Counted from the stretch's first letter, positions 1-5,740 are shown. The stretch is DNA of 6,427 nucleotides from JAVBOV01 sp031550205 (GCA_031550205.1 JAVBOV010000085.1:1-6427), one strand, 5' to 3'. The notes: a model not told the origin generated them from the letters alone. Numbers and translations: made by a program.

Positions 1-1980
1 AAAGATAAGCAGTTTGCGGTTGGAGCCGACGGCGGCGACCATGTCTCCGGTGATTTTAACGCAGAATTTGGCAACTTCGCCTTCGGCCAGGTTCATTATC
101 TTGCGGCCGTTTCGGGTTTGGGCAAAGATGTGGGTTTCATCAACAACAAAGCCTTTGCCGGAATTGGAGGCGATGATATATGATGCTTTGGGCTCAAAAA
201 CAAAGATATTAACCACGTCGTCATTATTGCCAAGGTCTATCATCAAACGCAGGGGCTGACCGAAACCGCGGCCGTTGGGAATGTCTGAGGCCGAGATGGT
301 GTAAAACTTGCCGCCTGTATCAAACAGCGCAATTTTATCGGTGGTTTGGGCGTGGATGGCAAACTTTAAGCTGTCGTCGTCTTTGAACTTGAAATCTTCA
401 GTCAGGTTCACATAACCCTTCATGGAGCGAATCCAGCCTTTTTGCGAAAGGATGATGGTTATCGGTTCTTTTTCAACCAAAGCTTCAAGCGGAAAATCTA
501 TATCGGTTGAAACTTCGGCAAATTCGGTGCGGCGTTTGCCGAGAGCGGTTTTTTTGGAATATTTTTCTTTCATCAGCTTAATTTCGTGAGATATGGCTTC
601 CCAGCGTTTGGCCTCGTCTCCCAAAAGCTCTTCAAGCTGTTTCTTTTCAGCGCTTAAGTCTTTGAATTCTTTTTTAATCTCTTGTTCTTCAAGTTTTTTC
701 AAGGAGCGCAGTTTCATGTTCAAAATGGCCTCGGCCTGCAGGTCTGAAAGCTTGAACTTTTTCATCATGACCGGTTTGGCATCATCTTGTTCGCGAATGA
801 TTTTGATGATTTCATCCAAGTTTAGATAGGCTATGAGATAGCCGGCCAAAACCTCCAGGCGGTTGTTGATTTTTTCCAGGCGGTAGCACGCCCTTCTCTG
901 CAGCACAATTTGACGGTGGCTTAAAAATTCTTTCAGAACTTCCTGAATGCTCATCACCCGAGGAACGCCGTCAGAATCGAGCACGTTCATGTTCATGTTA
1001 AAACGGACTTCAAGCTCGGTTTGCTTAAACAGGTGTTCCATTAACAAATTGGCGTCAACCGTGCGGTTTTTGGGCTCTAAAACAATGCGGATATCTTGAG
1101 CCGACTCGTCTTTAATGTCGCTTAAGAGCGGAATTTTCTTTTCATTCAAAAGCTCGGCGATTTTTTCAATCAGCTTGGATTTGGCAACTTGATAAGGAAT
1201 CTCGGTGATGATGATTTGATATTGGCCGTGGCTCAGCTCTTCTTTGTGCCACTTGGCGCGAATCCGGAAAGAGCCCTTGCCCTGCTTATAGGTGTTTAAG
1301 ATGCTTTCAAAGCCGTCGATGATGATGCCGCCGGTTGGGAAGTCTGGCCCTTTAAGGCGTTTGACCAAGGGTTCCATGCTGCAGTCCGGTTTTTCAACCA
1401 GATATAAAAGCGCGTCGCAGACTTCGCTTAAGTTGTGCGGCGGAATGTTGGTGGCCATGCCCACGGCAATGCCTGAGGAGCCGTTGCACAGAAGGTTGGG
1501 CACCATGCCCGGCATAACCACGGGCTCGCTTTCGGAGCCGTCATAGGTTTCTCTGAAATCAACCGAGTTTTCGGTCAGGCCTTCCATTAAGTCAACCGCG
1601 TATTCGGTTAATTTGGCCTCGGTATAACGCATGGCGGCGGCGCCGTCGCCGTCGATGTTGCCAAAGTTGCCCTGGCCGTCAACCAGCGGGTAACGCACGG
1701 AAAAGTCTTGAGCCAGGCGCACCATGGCTTGATAGACGGCGCTGTCACCGTGGGGGTGATATTTACCGATAACGTCACCAACCACGCGGGCGCATTTTTT
1801 GAAGCCTGATTTGGGGTCAAGGTGAAGCTGGCGCATGGCGTACATTAAGCGGCGGTGCACGGGCTTTAAGCCGTCGCGGACGTCAGGCAGAGAGCGGGAG
1901 ACAATGGTAGACATGGCATAAGATAAATATCTTTTGCTGAGTTCTTCCGAGAGTTGTACGTCTTTTACTTTGTCTTCCAT
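1..1980 (-). CDS. parC: DNA topoisomerase IV subunit A (ParC), C-terminus cut off by window edge
   Basis: This is the DNA-cleaving subunit of topoisomerase IV, which with ParE decatenates daughter chromosomes in the cytoplasm. My translation from the ATG at 1978-1980 stays open for 660 codons to base 1; the family is usually about 740-760 residues, so only the end of the C-terminal domain is missing. The N-terminal winged-helix region carries SKRYLSYAMSTIVSRSLPD, then the quinolone-region helix GKYHPHGDSAVYQAM (residues 72-86) and MRYTE with the catalytic tyrosine at residue 119 (codon 1624-1626). A coiled tower segment covers roughly residues 365-490. The C-terminal beta-pinwheel begins near residue 500 with LSQKGWIRSMKGY. 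That GWIR blade, and no GyrA box (QRRGGKG-like) in the visible part, favour ParC over GyrA. Ser80 matches E. coli Ser80; Gln is at position 84, where E. coli has Glu. The gene starts 9 bases after recO, with only a weak AAGAAG-type ribosome site, so it is probably co-transcribed and perhaps translationally coupled. Confidence 0.95.
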   Translation of the reverse strand, partial: MEDKVKDVQLSEELSKRYLSYAMSTIVSRSLPDVRDGLKPVHRRLMYAMRQLHLDPKSGFKKCARVVGDVIGKYHPHGDSAVYQAMVRLAQDFSVRYPLVDGQGNFGNIDGDGAAAMRYTEAKLTEYAVDLMEGLTENSVDFRETYDGSESEPVVMPGMVPNLLCNGSSGIAVGMATNIPPHNLSEVCDALLYLVEKPDCSMEPLVKRLKGPDFPTGGIIIDGFESILNTYKQGKGSFRIRAKWHKEELSHGQYQIIITEIPYQVAKSKLIEKIAELLNEKKIPLLSDIKDESAQDIRIVLEPKNRTVDANLLMEHLFKQTELEVRFNMNMNVLDSDGVPRVMSIQEVLKEFLSHRQIVLQRRACYRLEKINNRLEVLAGYLIAYLNLDEIIKIIREQDDAKPVMMKKFKLSDLQAEAILNMKLRSLKKLEEQEIKKEFKDLSAEKKQLEELLGDEAKRWEAISHEIKLMKEKYSKKTALGKRRTEFAEVSTDIDFPLEALVEKEPITIILSQKGWIRSMKGYVNLTEDFKFKDDDSLKFAIHAQTTDKIALFDTGGKFYTISASDIPNGRGFGQPLRLMIDLGNNDDVVNIFVFEPKASYIIASNSGKGFVVDETHIFAQTRNGRKIMNLAEGEVAKFCVKITGDMVAAVGSNRKLLIF

Positions 1981-1989
1981 TGCTGCTTC

Positions 1990-2706
1990 TTATAGGTTTA
2001 ATTCGGCTAGGAGCCTATCACGGCTTGGGGGGAATTTCAAGTTATGAGTTTGAAAAAAGTTTTTATTGAGGAAAAAACCGGTCATGCGCAGCAATTCTTT
2101 AAGCTCTTCCGGGGTTGGATGATAATTTTTAGCAACAATGTAAGCTGGGAACAAAAACAGACGGTCTTTGTATGGCAGGCCGGCCTCTTCGGAGACGGCT
2201 TTGGCAGTTTTTGGGGAAACATATTTGAGGTTTTGGCAGGTGCCGGTGGCGGAACATTCGGTTAAATCAAGCCCGATTCCGAGATAGTCAATTAAAAAAA
2301 ATTCAAAGTAAGAATAATGAGTTATCCAATTATCTTCATTTATCAGTTGAAAAAAACTGTCGATATAATAAAAAAAGCGTTCAAGCGGTTCTTTCTCTGG
2401 CAGACAGGCGTTGCACAGGCTGCAAAGCGAAGATAAGGCGGCTAGTTTTTGAGCATCGGAGATGAAGTTGACAGCCAGTGGAGAAACCAATTCGGCCCTG
2501 AAACTTAACATATTTTCTTCAACCCGGGCATAGGCATCAATTTTTATTAAGTTGCCGAGCTGGAAGGTGGATAAGTTCTTTTTGGAAAGCGCACCTTTGG
2601 CATAGCCGGTGAGTTTGCCGTGATGCCGTGTTAAAACGGTGAGAATCAGGGAACTCTCACCGTGCTTTCGAGAATTTATGATGTAGCCTTCATCACTGAT
2701 ATTCAT
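1990..2706 (-). CDS. recO: DNA repair protein RecO
   Basis: RecO works with RecR (and RecF) to displace SSB and load RecA at gaps, and it anneals SSB-coated strands. The product is 238 residues, normal for the family. The N-terminal OB-fold region (about 1-80) has the typical opening DEGYIINSRKHGESSLI, followed by LTRHHGKLTGYAKGAL. The helical C-terminal part has YFEFFLIDYLGIGLDLTECSATG (133-155) and YVSPKTAKAVSEEAG (162-176), an alphaproteobacterial-looking version, and ends with RDRLLAEL. The usual RecO zinc site of two Cys pairs is incomplete here: C151 and C157 are present but the second pair is replaced by SPKTAKAVSEEAG. A separate CSLCNAC cluster lies at residues 95-101. The ATG at 2704-2706 was chosen because the family-typical sequence begins right after it. 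It has only a weak AAAG-type ribosome site, and a heptamer repeat array ends 6 bases upstream. parC follows after 9 bases. Confidence 0.93.
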   Translation of the reverse strand: MNISDEGYIINSRKHGESSLILTVLTRHHGKLTGYAKGALSKKNLSTFQLGNLIKIDAYARVEENMLSFRAELVSPLAVNFISDAQKLAALSSLCSLCNACLPEKEPLERFFYYIDSFFQLINEDNWITHYSYFEFFLIDYLGIGLDLTECSATGTCQNLKYVSPKTAKAVSEEAGLPYKDRLFLFPAYIVAKNYHPTPEELKELLRMTGFFLNKNFFQTHNLKFPPSRDRLLAELNL

Positions 2707-2712
2707 CTTTAT

Positions 2713-2745
2713 GATTTTGGATTTTTGATTTTAGATTTTTGATTG
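2713..2745. repeat. Heptanucleotide tandem repeat (GATTTTN)4 plus partial copy in recO leader
   Basis: On the plus strand the units are GATTTTG (2713-2719), GATTTTT (2720-2726), GATTTTA (2727-2733) and GATTTTT (2734-2740), followed by a partial GATTG. On the coding (minus) strand this reads as repeated NAAAATC, ending 6 bases before the recO ATG. It therefore occupies the place of the ribosome-binding site and leader. Only the seventh base of each unit varies. The function is unknown. It could be a simple-sequence tract that changes length, or one arm of the hairpin described separately. Confidence 0.75.
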
Positions 2746-2796
2746 CGGCATGTGTGTTTTTAAAATTTGCAATAATCTAAAGCTCAAAATCTAAAA
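2729..2796. repeat. Imperfect inverted repeat joining kdsA 3' end and recO leader
   Basis: Plus-strand 2729-2742 (TTTTAGATTTTTGA) is the reverse complement of 2784-2796 (TCAAAATCTAAAA) except for one extra base, with about 41 bases between the arms. The right arm lies inside the last codons of kdsA (ILDFEL), and the left arm lies inside the heptamer array before recO. In RNA this would form a long AU-only stem spanning the kdsA stop codon. It has no GC core and no terminal T run, so I do not call it a terminator. Confidence 0.5.
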
Positions 2797-3622
2797 TTCC
2801 CTTCGTTACTTTATCATACAAAATAAGCTCTCTGATTACCTTGGGCATGTCTTTTATGGCGATCATGTTGGGGCCGTCGGAGAGGGCTTTGTCGGGGTTG
2901 TCGTGCGTCTCAATGAACACGCCGGCCACGCCTACGGCCACTGCGGCGCGAGCTAAGACCGGCGCAAATTCTCTTTGACCGCCGGATGTTCCGCCTAAGC
3001 CTCCGGGCTGCTGCACGGCGTGAGTGGCGTCCATTATCACCGGGCAGCCGGTGGCCTTGGCCATTTGCGGAAGACCGCGCATATCCACCACCAGGGTGTT
3101 ATACCCGAAGCTGGAGCCGCGTTCGGTTAAGCAGACGTTGGTGTTGCCGCTGTCATCGCATTTAGAGACAAGCGTTTTAACATCCCATGGGGCCAAGAAT
3201 TGGCCTTTTTTAATGTTTACCACTTTGCCGGTTTTGGCGGCCGCCACCATTAGATCAGTCTGGCGGCAGAGGAAAGCAGGAATTTGCAAAACGTCTACAT
3301 ATGGAGCAACGGCCTGGCATTGTTCAATTTCATGGATGTCGGTTAAAATCGGGCAGCCGAAGAGTTTTTTGATTTCGGCAAAAGTTTCCATGCCTTTTTC
3401 GATGCCGACACCGCGCGGGGTGTTCAAAGAGGTGCGGTTGGCTTTGTCAAAAGAGGCTTTGAACACGTAGCTGATGCCGGCTTGCTTGGTAATTTCAACC
3501 ATACGGCCTGCCATATCAATGGCATGTTCTTTAGATTCAATTTGACAGGGACCGGCAATCAGCACGATTGGCAATTTGTTGCTCATTTGAAAATGGCCGA
3601 TTTTGATAACTCTTTGTTCCAT
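2777..3622 (-). CDS. kdsA: 3-deoxy-D-manno-octulosonate 8-phosphate synthase (Kdo8P synthase)
   Basis: KdsA condenses phosphoenolpyruvate with D-arabinose 5-phosphate to give Kdo 8-phosphate, the committed step to the inner-core sugar of lipopolysaccharide, in the cytoplasm. The 281-residue product is full length (E. coli about 284) and forms a TIM barrel. Visible family blocks are IAGPCQIES (22-30), FKASFDKANRTS (54-65, with the substrate-binding K60 and R63), TDIHE (94-98), NIKKGQFLAPWD (136-147), LTERGSSFGYNTLVVDMR (165-182), DATHAVQQPGG (198-208) and FIETHDNPDKALSDGPN (236-252). Cys26 stands where E. coli has Asn26. With H201, E238 and D249 it completes the four-ligand site of the metal-dependent class. 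The start at 3620-3622 matches E. coli numbering and has a GGAG ribosome site. A terminator upstream separates it from the unknown cassette, so it should have its own promoter, but I found no convincing one in 3623-3701. recO follows after 70 bases. Confidence 0.97.
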   Translation of the reverse strand: MEQRVIKIGHFQMSNKLPIVLIAGPCQIESKEHAIDMAGRMVEITKQAGISYVFKASFDKANRTSLNTPRGVGIEKGMETFAEIKKLFGCPILTDIHEIEQCQAVAPYVDVLQIPAFLCRQTDLMVAAAKTGKVVNIKKGQFLAPWDVKTLVSKCDDSGNTNVCLTERGSSFGYNTLVVDMRGLPQMAKATGCPVIMDATHAVQQPGGLGGTSGGQREFAPVLARAAVAVGVAGVFIETHDNPDKALSDGPNMIAIKDMPKVIRELILYDKVTKGILDFEL

Positions 3623-3630
3623 AGAAAAAA

Positions 3631-3634
3631 CTCC
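3631..3634 (-). promoter_or_regulatory. Ribosome-binding site of kdsA (GGAG)
   Basis: On the minus strand GGAG lies 8 bases before the kdsA ATG. It is the only clear Shine-Dalgarno sequence in the window and supports the start at 3622 over the internal Met13. Confidence 0.7.
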
Positions 3635-3701
3635 GTTTTTTAGTGAATAGTGAAAGGTTATTGATGTATATTTTTAACAAAGATGCCGGAGAAAGGCAAA
3701 C

Positions 3702-3732
3702 AAAAAAGAGGCATTGTTCATGCCTCTTTTTT
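3702..3732 (-). terminator. Intrinsic terminator after the unknown cassette
   Basis: There is a perfect 12-base-pair stem: AAAAAAGAGGCA (3702-3713) and TGCCTCTTTTTT (3721-3732), with a 7-base loop. Read on the minus strand it begins one base after the stop codon at 3734-3736 and ends in a run of six T. The A and T runs make it symmetrical, so it could work in both directions. Its position separates the cassette from kdsA. Confidence 0.85.
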
Positions 3733-3733
3733 A

Positions 3734-4480
3734 TTATTTGTCAGTTTTAACAGCCTCTTCATAGGCTTGTTGAATTTCAGGAAAATCAGCAAACATCCGG
3801 CTGCTCCATTCTCTGATATCGTCTTTTAACCTATCGGCTATATTCTCAAGGTCATGCAAAGCATTATCATAGCGAACGGCCGTATCTTCAATGCTTATCT
3901 CAGAACTGTCTTCCTTAATCTTCGGAGGCTTTTTAGAGACTTCAATAAGCGTGTAGTCGCCGATATCAATAAAGTGGCTTGAAGGTTCATAGTGATACTT
4001 GCCTTTTTCAAGCTTATCCTGATAATCTTTAATTTTGGCTCCGGTTTCAAGCCTTATCCGTTCAGCTTCATGATATTTGGCTTCCCAAATGTCAATCTTT
4101 TGGCAGATGCTGTCTATATATTCCTCAAGTTTTGCAGCTTGTTCCTCTTTTTTCTCTTTATTATATTTTTTATGAAGAAAAAAGGCCGCTTTAATTATGG
4201 AATATTTAGAATATTTTTTTTCCTGCCTGAGCTTTTTGAGCTCGACACAAATGTTGGCCAGTTCATCACTTAGTAACTGTTTGCTTTCTCCGGATGCGGA
4301 ATCAATGAGTTTTGCAACCGTATCACGTTTGTTTATGAGCGCCAGTTCTTCAGGAGAAAACGGGCTGCCTGAAGATTTTTCCCGAGTGTCCTTCTTGGAC
4401 TTGACTTTAATGCCTGCAAAAAAGCCAATGACAAGCACTAATACCAAAATGCTTAAAAAAATTAATAAGTCTTCATTCAT
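3734..4480 (-). CDS. Unknown single-pass membrane protein with charged helical cytoplasmic region (cassette gene 3)
   Basis: I do not recognise the family. The 248-residue product has one N-terminal hydrophobic segment (about residues 5-23, LLIFLSILVLVLVIGFFAG). It is followed by a basic stretch (KVKSKKDTREK), so by the positive-inside rule the C-terminal part should be cytoplasmic. There is no signal-peptidase site and no lipobox. After a short linker comes FSPEELALI (41-49), then a Lys/Glu-rich helical region (about 55-160) of coiled-coil character. A less charged insert with HFIDIGDYTLIEVSKKPPK (169-187) looks like beta strand, and the end is helical (about 200-245). The PEEL motif and the terminal MFADFPEIQQAY (229-240) are matched in the preceding gene (IFPEFPLVAEKY at the same residue numbers), so the two are probably paralogues. 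It starts 5 bases after that gene's stop, with no Shine-Dalgarno sequence, and ends at a strong terminator. Base composition is more AT-rich than in the flanking core genes. Confidence 0.8.
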   Translation of the reverse strand: MNEDLLIFLSILVLVLVIGFFAGIKVKSKKDTREKSSGSPFSPEELALINKRDTVAKLIDSASGESKQLLSDELANICVELKKLRQEKKYSKYSIIKAAFFLHKKYNKEKKEEQAAKLEEYIDSICQKIDIWEAKYHEAERIRLETGAKIKDYQDKLEKGKYHYEPSSHFIDIGDYTLIEVSKKPPKIKEDSSEISIEDTAVRYDNALHDLENIADRLKDDIREWSSRMFADFPEIQQAYEEAVKTDK

Positions 4481-4485
4481 AATTT

Positions 4486-5226
4486 TTAATTTTTAATAAT
4501 GTTTGCATATTTTTCCGCCACTAAAGGAAATTCCGGAAAGATTTCTTTTTTGATGGTTTCAAAAAGTTCTTCCTTCTTTTGTTCTATTTCCGCGAGCTTG
4601 GCGATTTTGCCGGCAAAAACCTTTTTATAAGTTTCAACCTCCGATTTAAGCCTGTCTATTTCCTTCTTACCGTAATAAGGATCGCCCTGCTCTTGCCTTG
4701 ACTTGCATACCTCTTCTTTTTTGTAAAGGGGCAAAAGAGCCTCATTAAGCTCTTTGGCACGGTCATCAAGGTAGGAAAATTGACTTTTCAGACCAATAAT
4801 TTTCTGGTGAAAGTCTGAAAAAACCTGACCTCCTGTCTTTTGGTATTCATAATATGCCAAAATGCAGGCTTTGAAAGCCGGGTTGGCGCGAAGAAATCTT
4901 TGCTCCTCTCGGTATTTTTCAAGCTTGTGCGCAACATTAGAGCGTTTTTTTAGAATTTCAGAAAGCTCCGCTTCAAACTGTTTACGCTCCGAATATGAGA
5001 AAGAATCTCTTTTAAAAGGCTGCAAACGCTCTTGAAGTTCAGAAATTTTGAAGTCAAACTCTCTGACTTCAGCCATCAGTTCCAGTTCCTCAGGAGGAAA
5101 ATTACCGCCCTTTTTGAGTTCTTTGGCTTTTTTATAAACTAAGCGATCGTAAAAATAGCCAATGACAAGAATCCCTAAGAATGCAACAAATGCAGCAAAA
5201 ATAATGTTTGTGACAATTTTTTCCAT
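4486..5226 (-). CDS. Unknown single-pass membrane protein with coiled-coil cytoplasmic region (cassette gene 2)
   Basis: I do not recognise the family. The product is 246 residues. The membrane segment is about residues 8-26 (IIFAAFVAFLGILVIGYFY), followed by a basic DRLVYKKAKELKK, which predicts a cytoplasmic C-terminal part. FPPEELELM (43-51) follows, then long heptad-like helices (about 52-112 and 140-225) rich in Glu, Lys, Leu and Arg, with a break around the aromatic stretch KACILAYYEYQ (119-129). The protein ends with IFPEFPLVAEKYANIIKN. The PEEL block, an R.E...KA....Y block and the C-terminal block align with the next gene, which suggests an old tandem duplication. The architecture, a short N-terminal anchor plus a coiled coil, resembles PspB or ZapG-type envelope proteins, but I see no diagnostic motif of either. 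Its own putative promoter lies in 5263-5291. It has no Shine-Dalgarno sequence and is probably co-transcribed with the gene 5 bases downstream. Confidence 0.8.
   Translation of the reverse strand: MEKIVTNIIFAAFVAFLGILVIGYFYDRLVYKKAKELKKGGNFPPEELELMAEVREFDFKISELQERLQPFKRDSFSYSERKQFEAELSEILKKRSNVAHKLEKYREEQRFLRANPAFKACILAYYEYQKTGGQVFSDFHQKIIGLKSQFSYLDDRAKELNEALLPLYKKEEVCKSRQEQGDPYYGKKEIDRLKSEVETYKKVFAGKIAKLAEIEQKKEELFETIKKEIFPEFPLVAEKYANIIKN
4491..4505. repeat. 15-base direct repeat, copy at the start of cassette gene 3
   Basis: TTTTAATAATGTTTG on the plus strand, identical to 5237-5251. This copy lies exactly 10 bases upstream of the cassette gene 3 start codon. It also overlaps the last codons and stop of gene 2 (encoding part of NIIKN). 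Confidence 0.8.
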
Positions 5227-5236
5227 AAAATAATAG

Positions 5237-5251
5237 TTTTAATAATGTTTG
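5237..5251. repeat. 15-base direct repeat, copy at the start of cassette gene 2
   Basis: Identical to 4491-4505, and again exactly 10 bases upstream of a start codon (gene 2 at 5226), but here in non-coding DNA. Gene 2 and gene 1 also share ATAATAGTTT next to their starts (5230-5239 and 5679-5688), so the leaders of all three cassette genes are related in pairs. Confidence 0.8.
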
Positions 5252-5262
5252 TAATTGTTTTG

Positions 5263-5291
5263 AACTTAGCTCTGTTTTAGACAAAAGTCAA
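5263..5291 (-). promoter_or_regulatory. Putative promoter of cassette gene 2
   Basis: On the minus strand a TTGACT -35-like box (5286-5291) is followed after 17 bases by TAAGTT (5263-5268), a weak -10 that keeps the TA...T positions. It lies about 37 bases before the start codon and directly after the gene 1 terminator. The -35 part is inside the 18-base repeat shared with gene 1. Confidence 0.45.
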
Positions 5292-5297
5292 ATAAAA
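5280..5297. repeat. 18-base direct repeat, copy upstream of cassette gene 2
   Basis: GACAAAAGTCAAATAAAA on the plus strand, identical to 5729-5746. It lies 53 bases upstream of the gene 2 start and overlaps the T run of the preceding terminator. On the minus strand it carries TTGACT. Confidence 0.85.
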
Positions 5298-5320
5298 AAA
5301 GCGCCGTTTTACGGGCGCTT
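5293..5320 (-). terminator. Intrinsic terminator overlapping the end of cassette gene 1
   Basis: The stem is AAGCGCC (5299-5305) with GGCGCTT (5314-5320), 7 base pairs and mostly GC, with an 8-base loop. On the minus strand it is followed by a T run down to 5294. The stop codon of gene 1 (5309-5311) lies in the loop, so the last sense codons (KRP) form part of the hairpin. Confidence 0.85.
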
Positions 5321-5680
5321 GTTCTTTTTCCATTCTTTTTTAAGAGTTTTAAATCGTTTTTTGTCTTCTTGAAAAAGAGAATAATAATAGGCTTCAGAAG
5401 CTTGAAACTCATCCATTCTTTCTTGAGATAAGTCCTCAGATGAATCGGAATCGTGTTGAAATTCACACCTTGCCGCGGAAATATAAGCAGCTACACTTTT
5501 TGCTTCTTTATATTTTCCATAGTTGTGTTTTATGGAGGTGATGCAGTCTTTGATTTCCTCAGGATATTTTTTGCTCGAATAAGGAACTTTTCTGCATAGT
5601 CTGCCGATAGAACAACGAATTGTTAGAATTATAATCGACACTATTAAAAACAGCGCAATTATGGTTAAAATTTCTTTCAT
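5309..5680 (-). CDS. Unknown small single-pass membrane protein (cassette gene 1)
   Basis: I do not recognise the family. The product is 123 residues. The membrane segment is at about residues 4-21 (ILTIIALFLIVSIIILTI), followed by basic RCSIGRLCRK, which predicts a cytoplasmic C-terminal part. Then comes KKYPEEIKDCI (37-47), resembling the PEEL motif that follows the membrane segment in the next two genes. An acidic linker (HDSDSSEDLSQE, 76-87) leads to FQASEAYYYSLFQ (92-104) and a very basic tail (KKRFKTLKKEWKKNKRP). It may be a shorter relative of genes 2 and 3, although similarity outside the motif is weak. There is no Shine-Dalgarno sequence before the ATG at 5678-5680. A terminator overlaps its 3' end and a putative promoter lies in 5714-5740, so it is probably its own transcription unit. 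The short length lowers certainty somewhat, but the promoter, terminator and membrane segment all agree with a real gene. Confidence 0.72.
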   Translation of the reverse strand: MKEILTIIALFLIVSIIILTIRCSIGRLCRKVPYSSKKYPEEIKDCITSIKHNYGKYKEAKSVAAYISAARCEFQHDSDSSEDLSQERMDEFQASEAYYYSLFQEDKKRFKTLKKEWKKNKRP

Positions 5681-5713
5681 AATAGTTTGTGTTTAATATT
5701 TGGTTTAGCGTAC

Positions 5714-5740
5714 TTTATACCTTATTTGGACAAAAGTCAA
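5714..5740 (-). promoter_or_regulatory. Putative promoter of cassette gene 1
   Basis: On the minus strand TTGACT (5735-5740) is followed after 15 bases by TATAAA (5714-5719). A TAAAGT overlapping it would give a 17-base spacer. It lies 33 bases before the start codon, in the 84-base gap after pyrG. The -35 box is inside the 18-base repeat and inside an inverted repeat. Confidence 0.55.

Noticed and set aside
14..1546. Plus-strand open frames opposite parC (14-259, 593-829, 1292-1546)
   Set aside because: They lie antisense to a strongly conserved ParC frame, have low-complexity Ser-rich products and show no family motif or ribosome site.
1608..1820. Minus-strand 70-codon frame inside parC
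   Set aside because: It overlaps the ParC catalytic-tyrosine region in another frame; ParC explains the sequence.
1..1980. Could the topoisomerase subunit be GyrA?
   Set aside because: The GWIR-type first blade of the C-terminal domain, the recO neighbour and no GyrA box in the visible part favour ParC. The missing C-terminal end leaves slight doubt.
3024..3470. Plus-strand 148-codon frame opposite kdsA
   Set aside because: It is antisense to conserved KdsA motifs, and its product looks like a reverse-strand shadow.
3636..3655. Short direct repeat AGTGAA-T-AGTGAA before kdsA
   Set aside because: Two six-base copies are easily explained by chance in AT-rich DNA.
3623..3701. A promoter for kdsA
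   Set aside because: AT-rich hexamers such as TTGTTA and TATACA occur, but no pair with a good spacer stands out. A promoter is expected here because of the upstream terminator, but its position cannot be fixed.
3992..4496. Plus-strand frames opposite cassette gene 3, one with hydrophobic Phe-rich stretches
   Set aside because: Phe/Leu-rich runs are the expected antisense of Lys/Glu-rich coiled-coil codons. The minus-strand frame has a membrane segment, a paralogue and a terminator.
5266..5466. Minus-strand 66-codon frame overlapping the cassette gene 1 end
   Set aside because: It runs through the terminator and the 18-base repeat, has no ribosome site and overlaps gene 1 in another frame.
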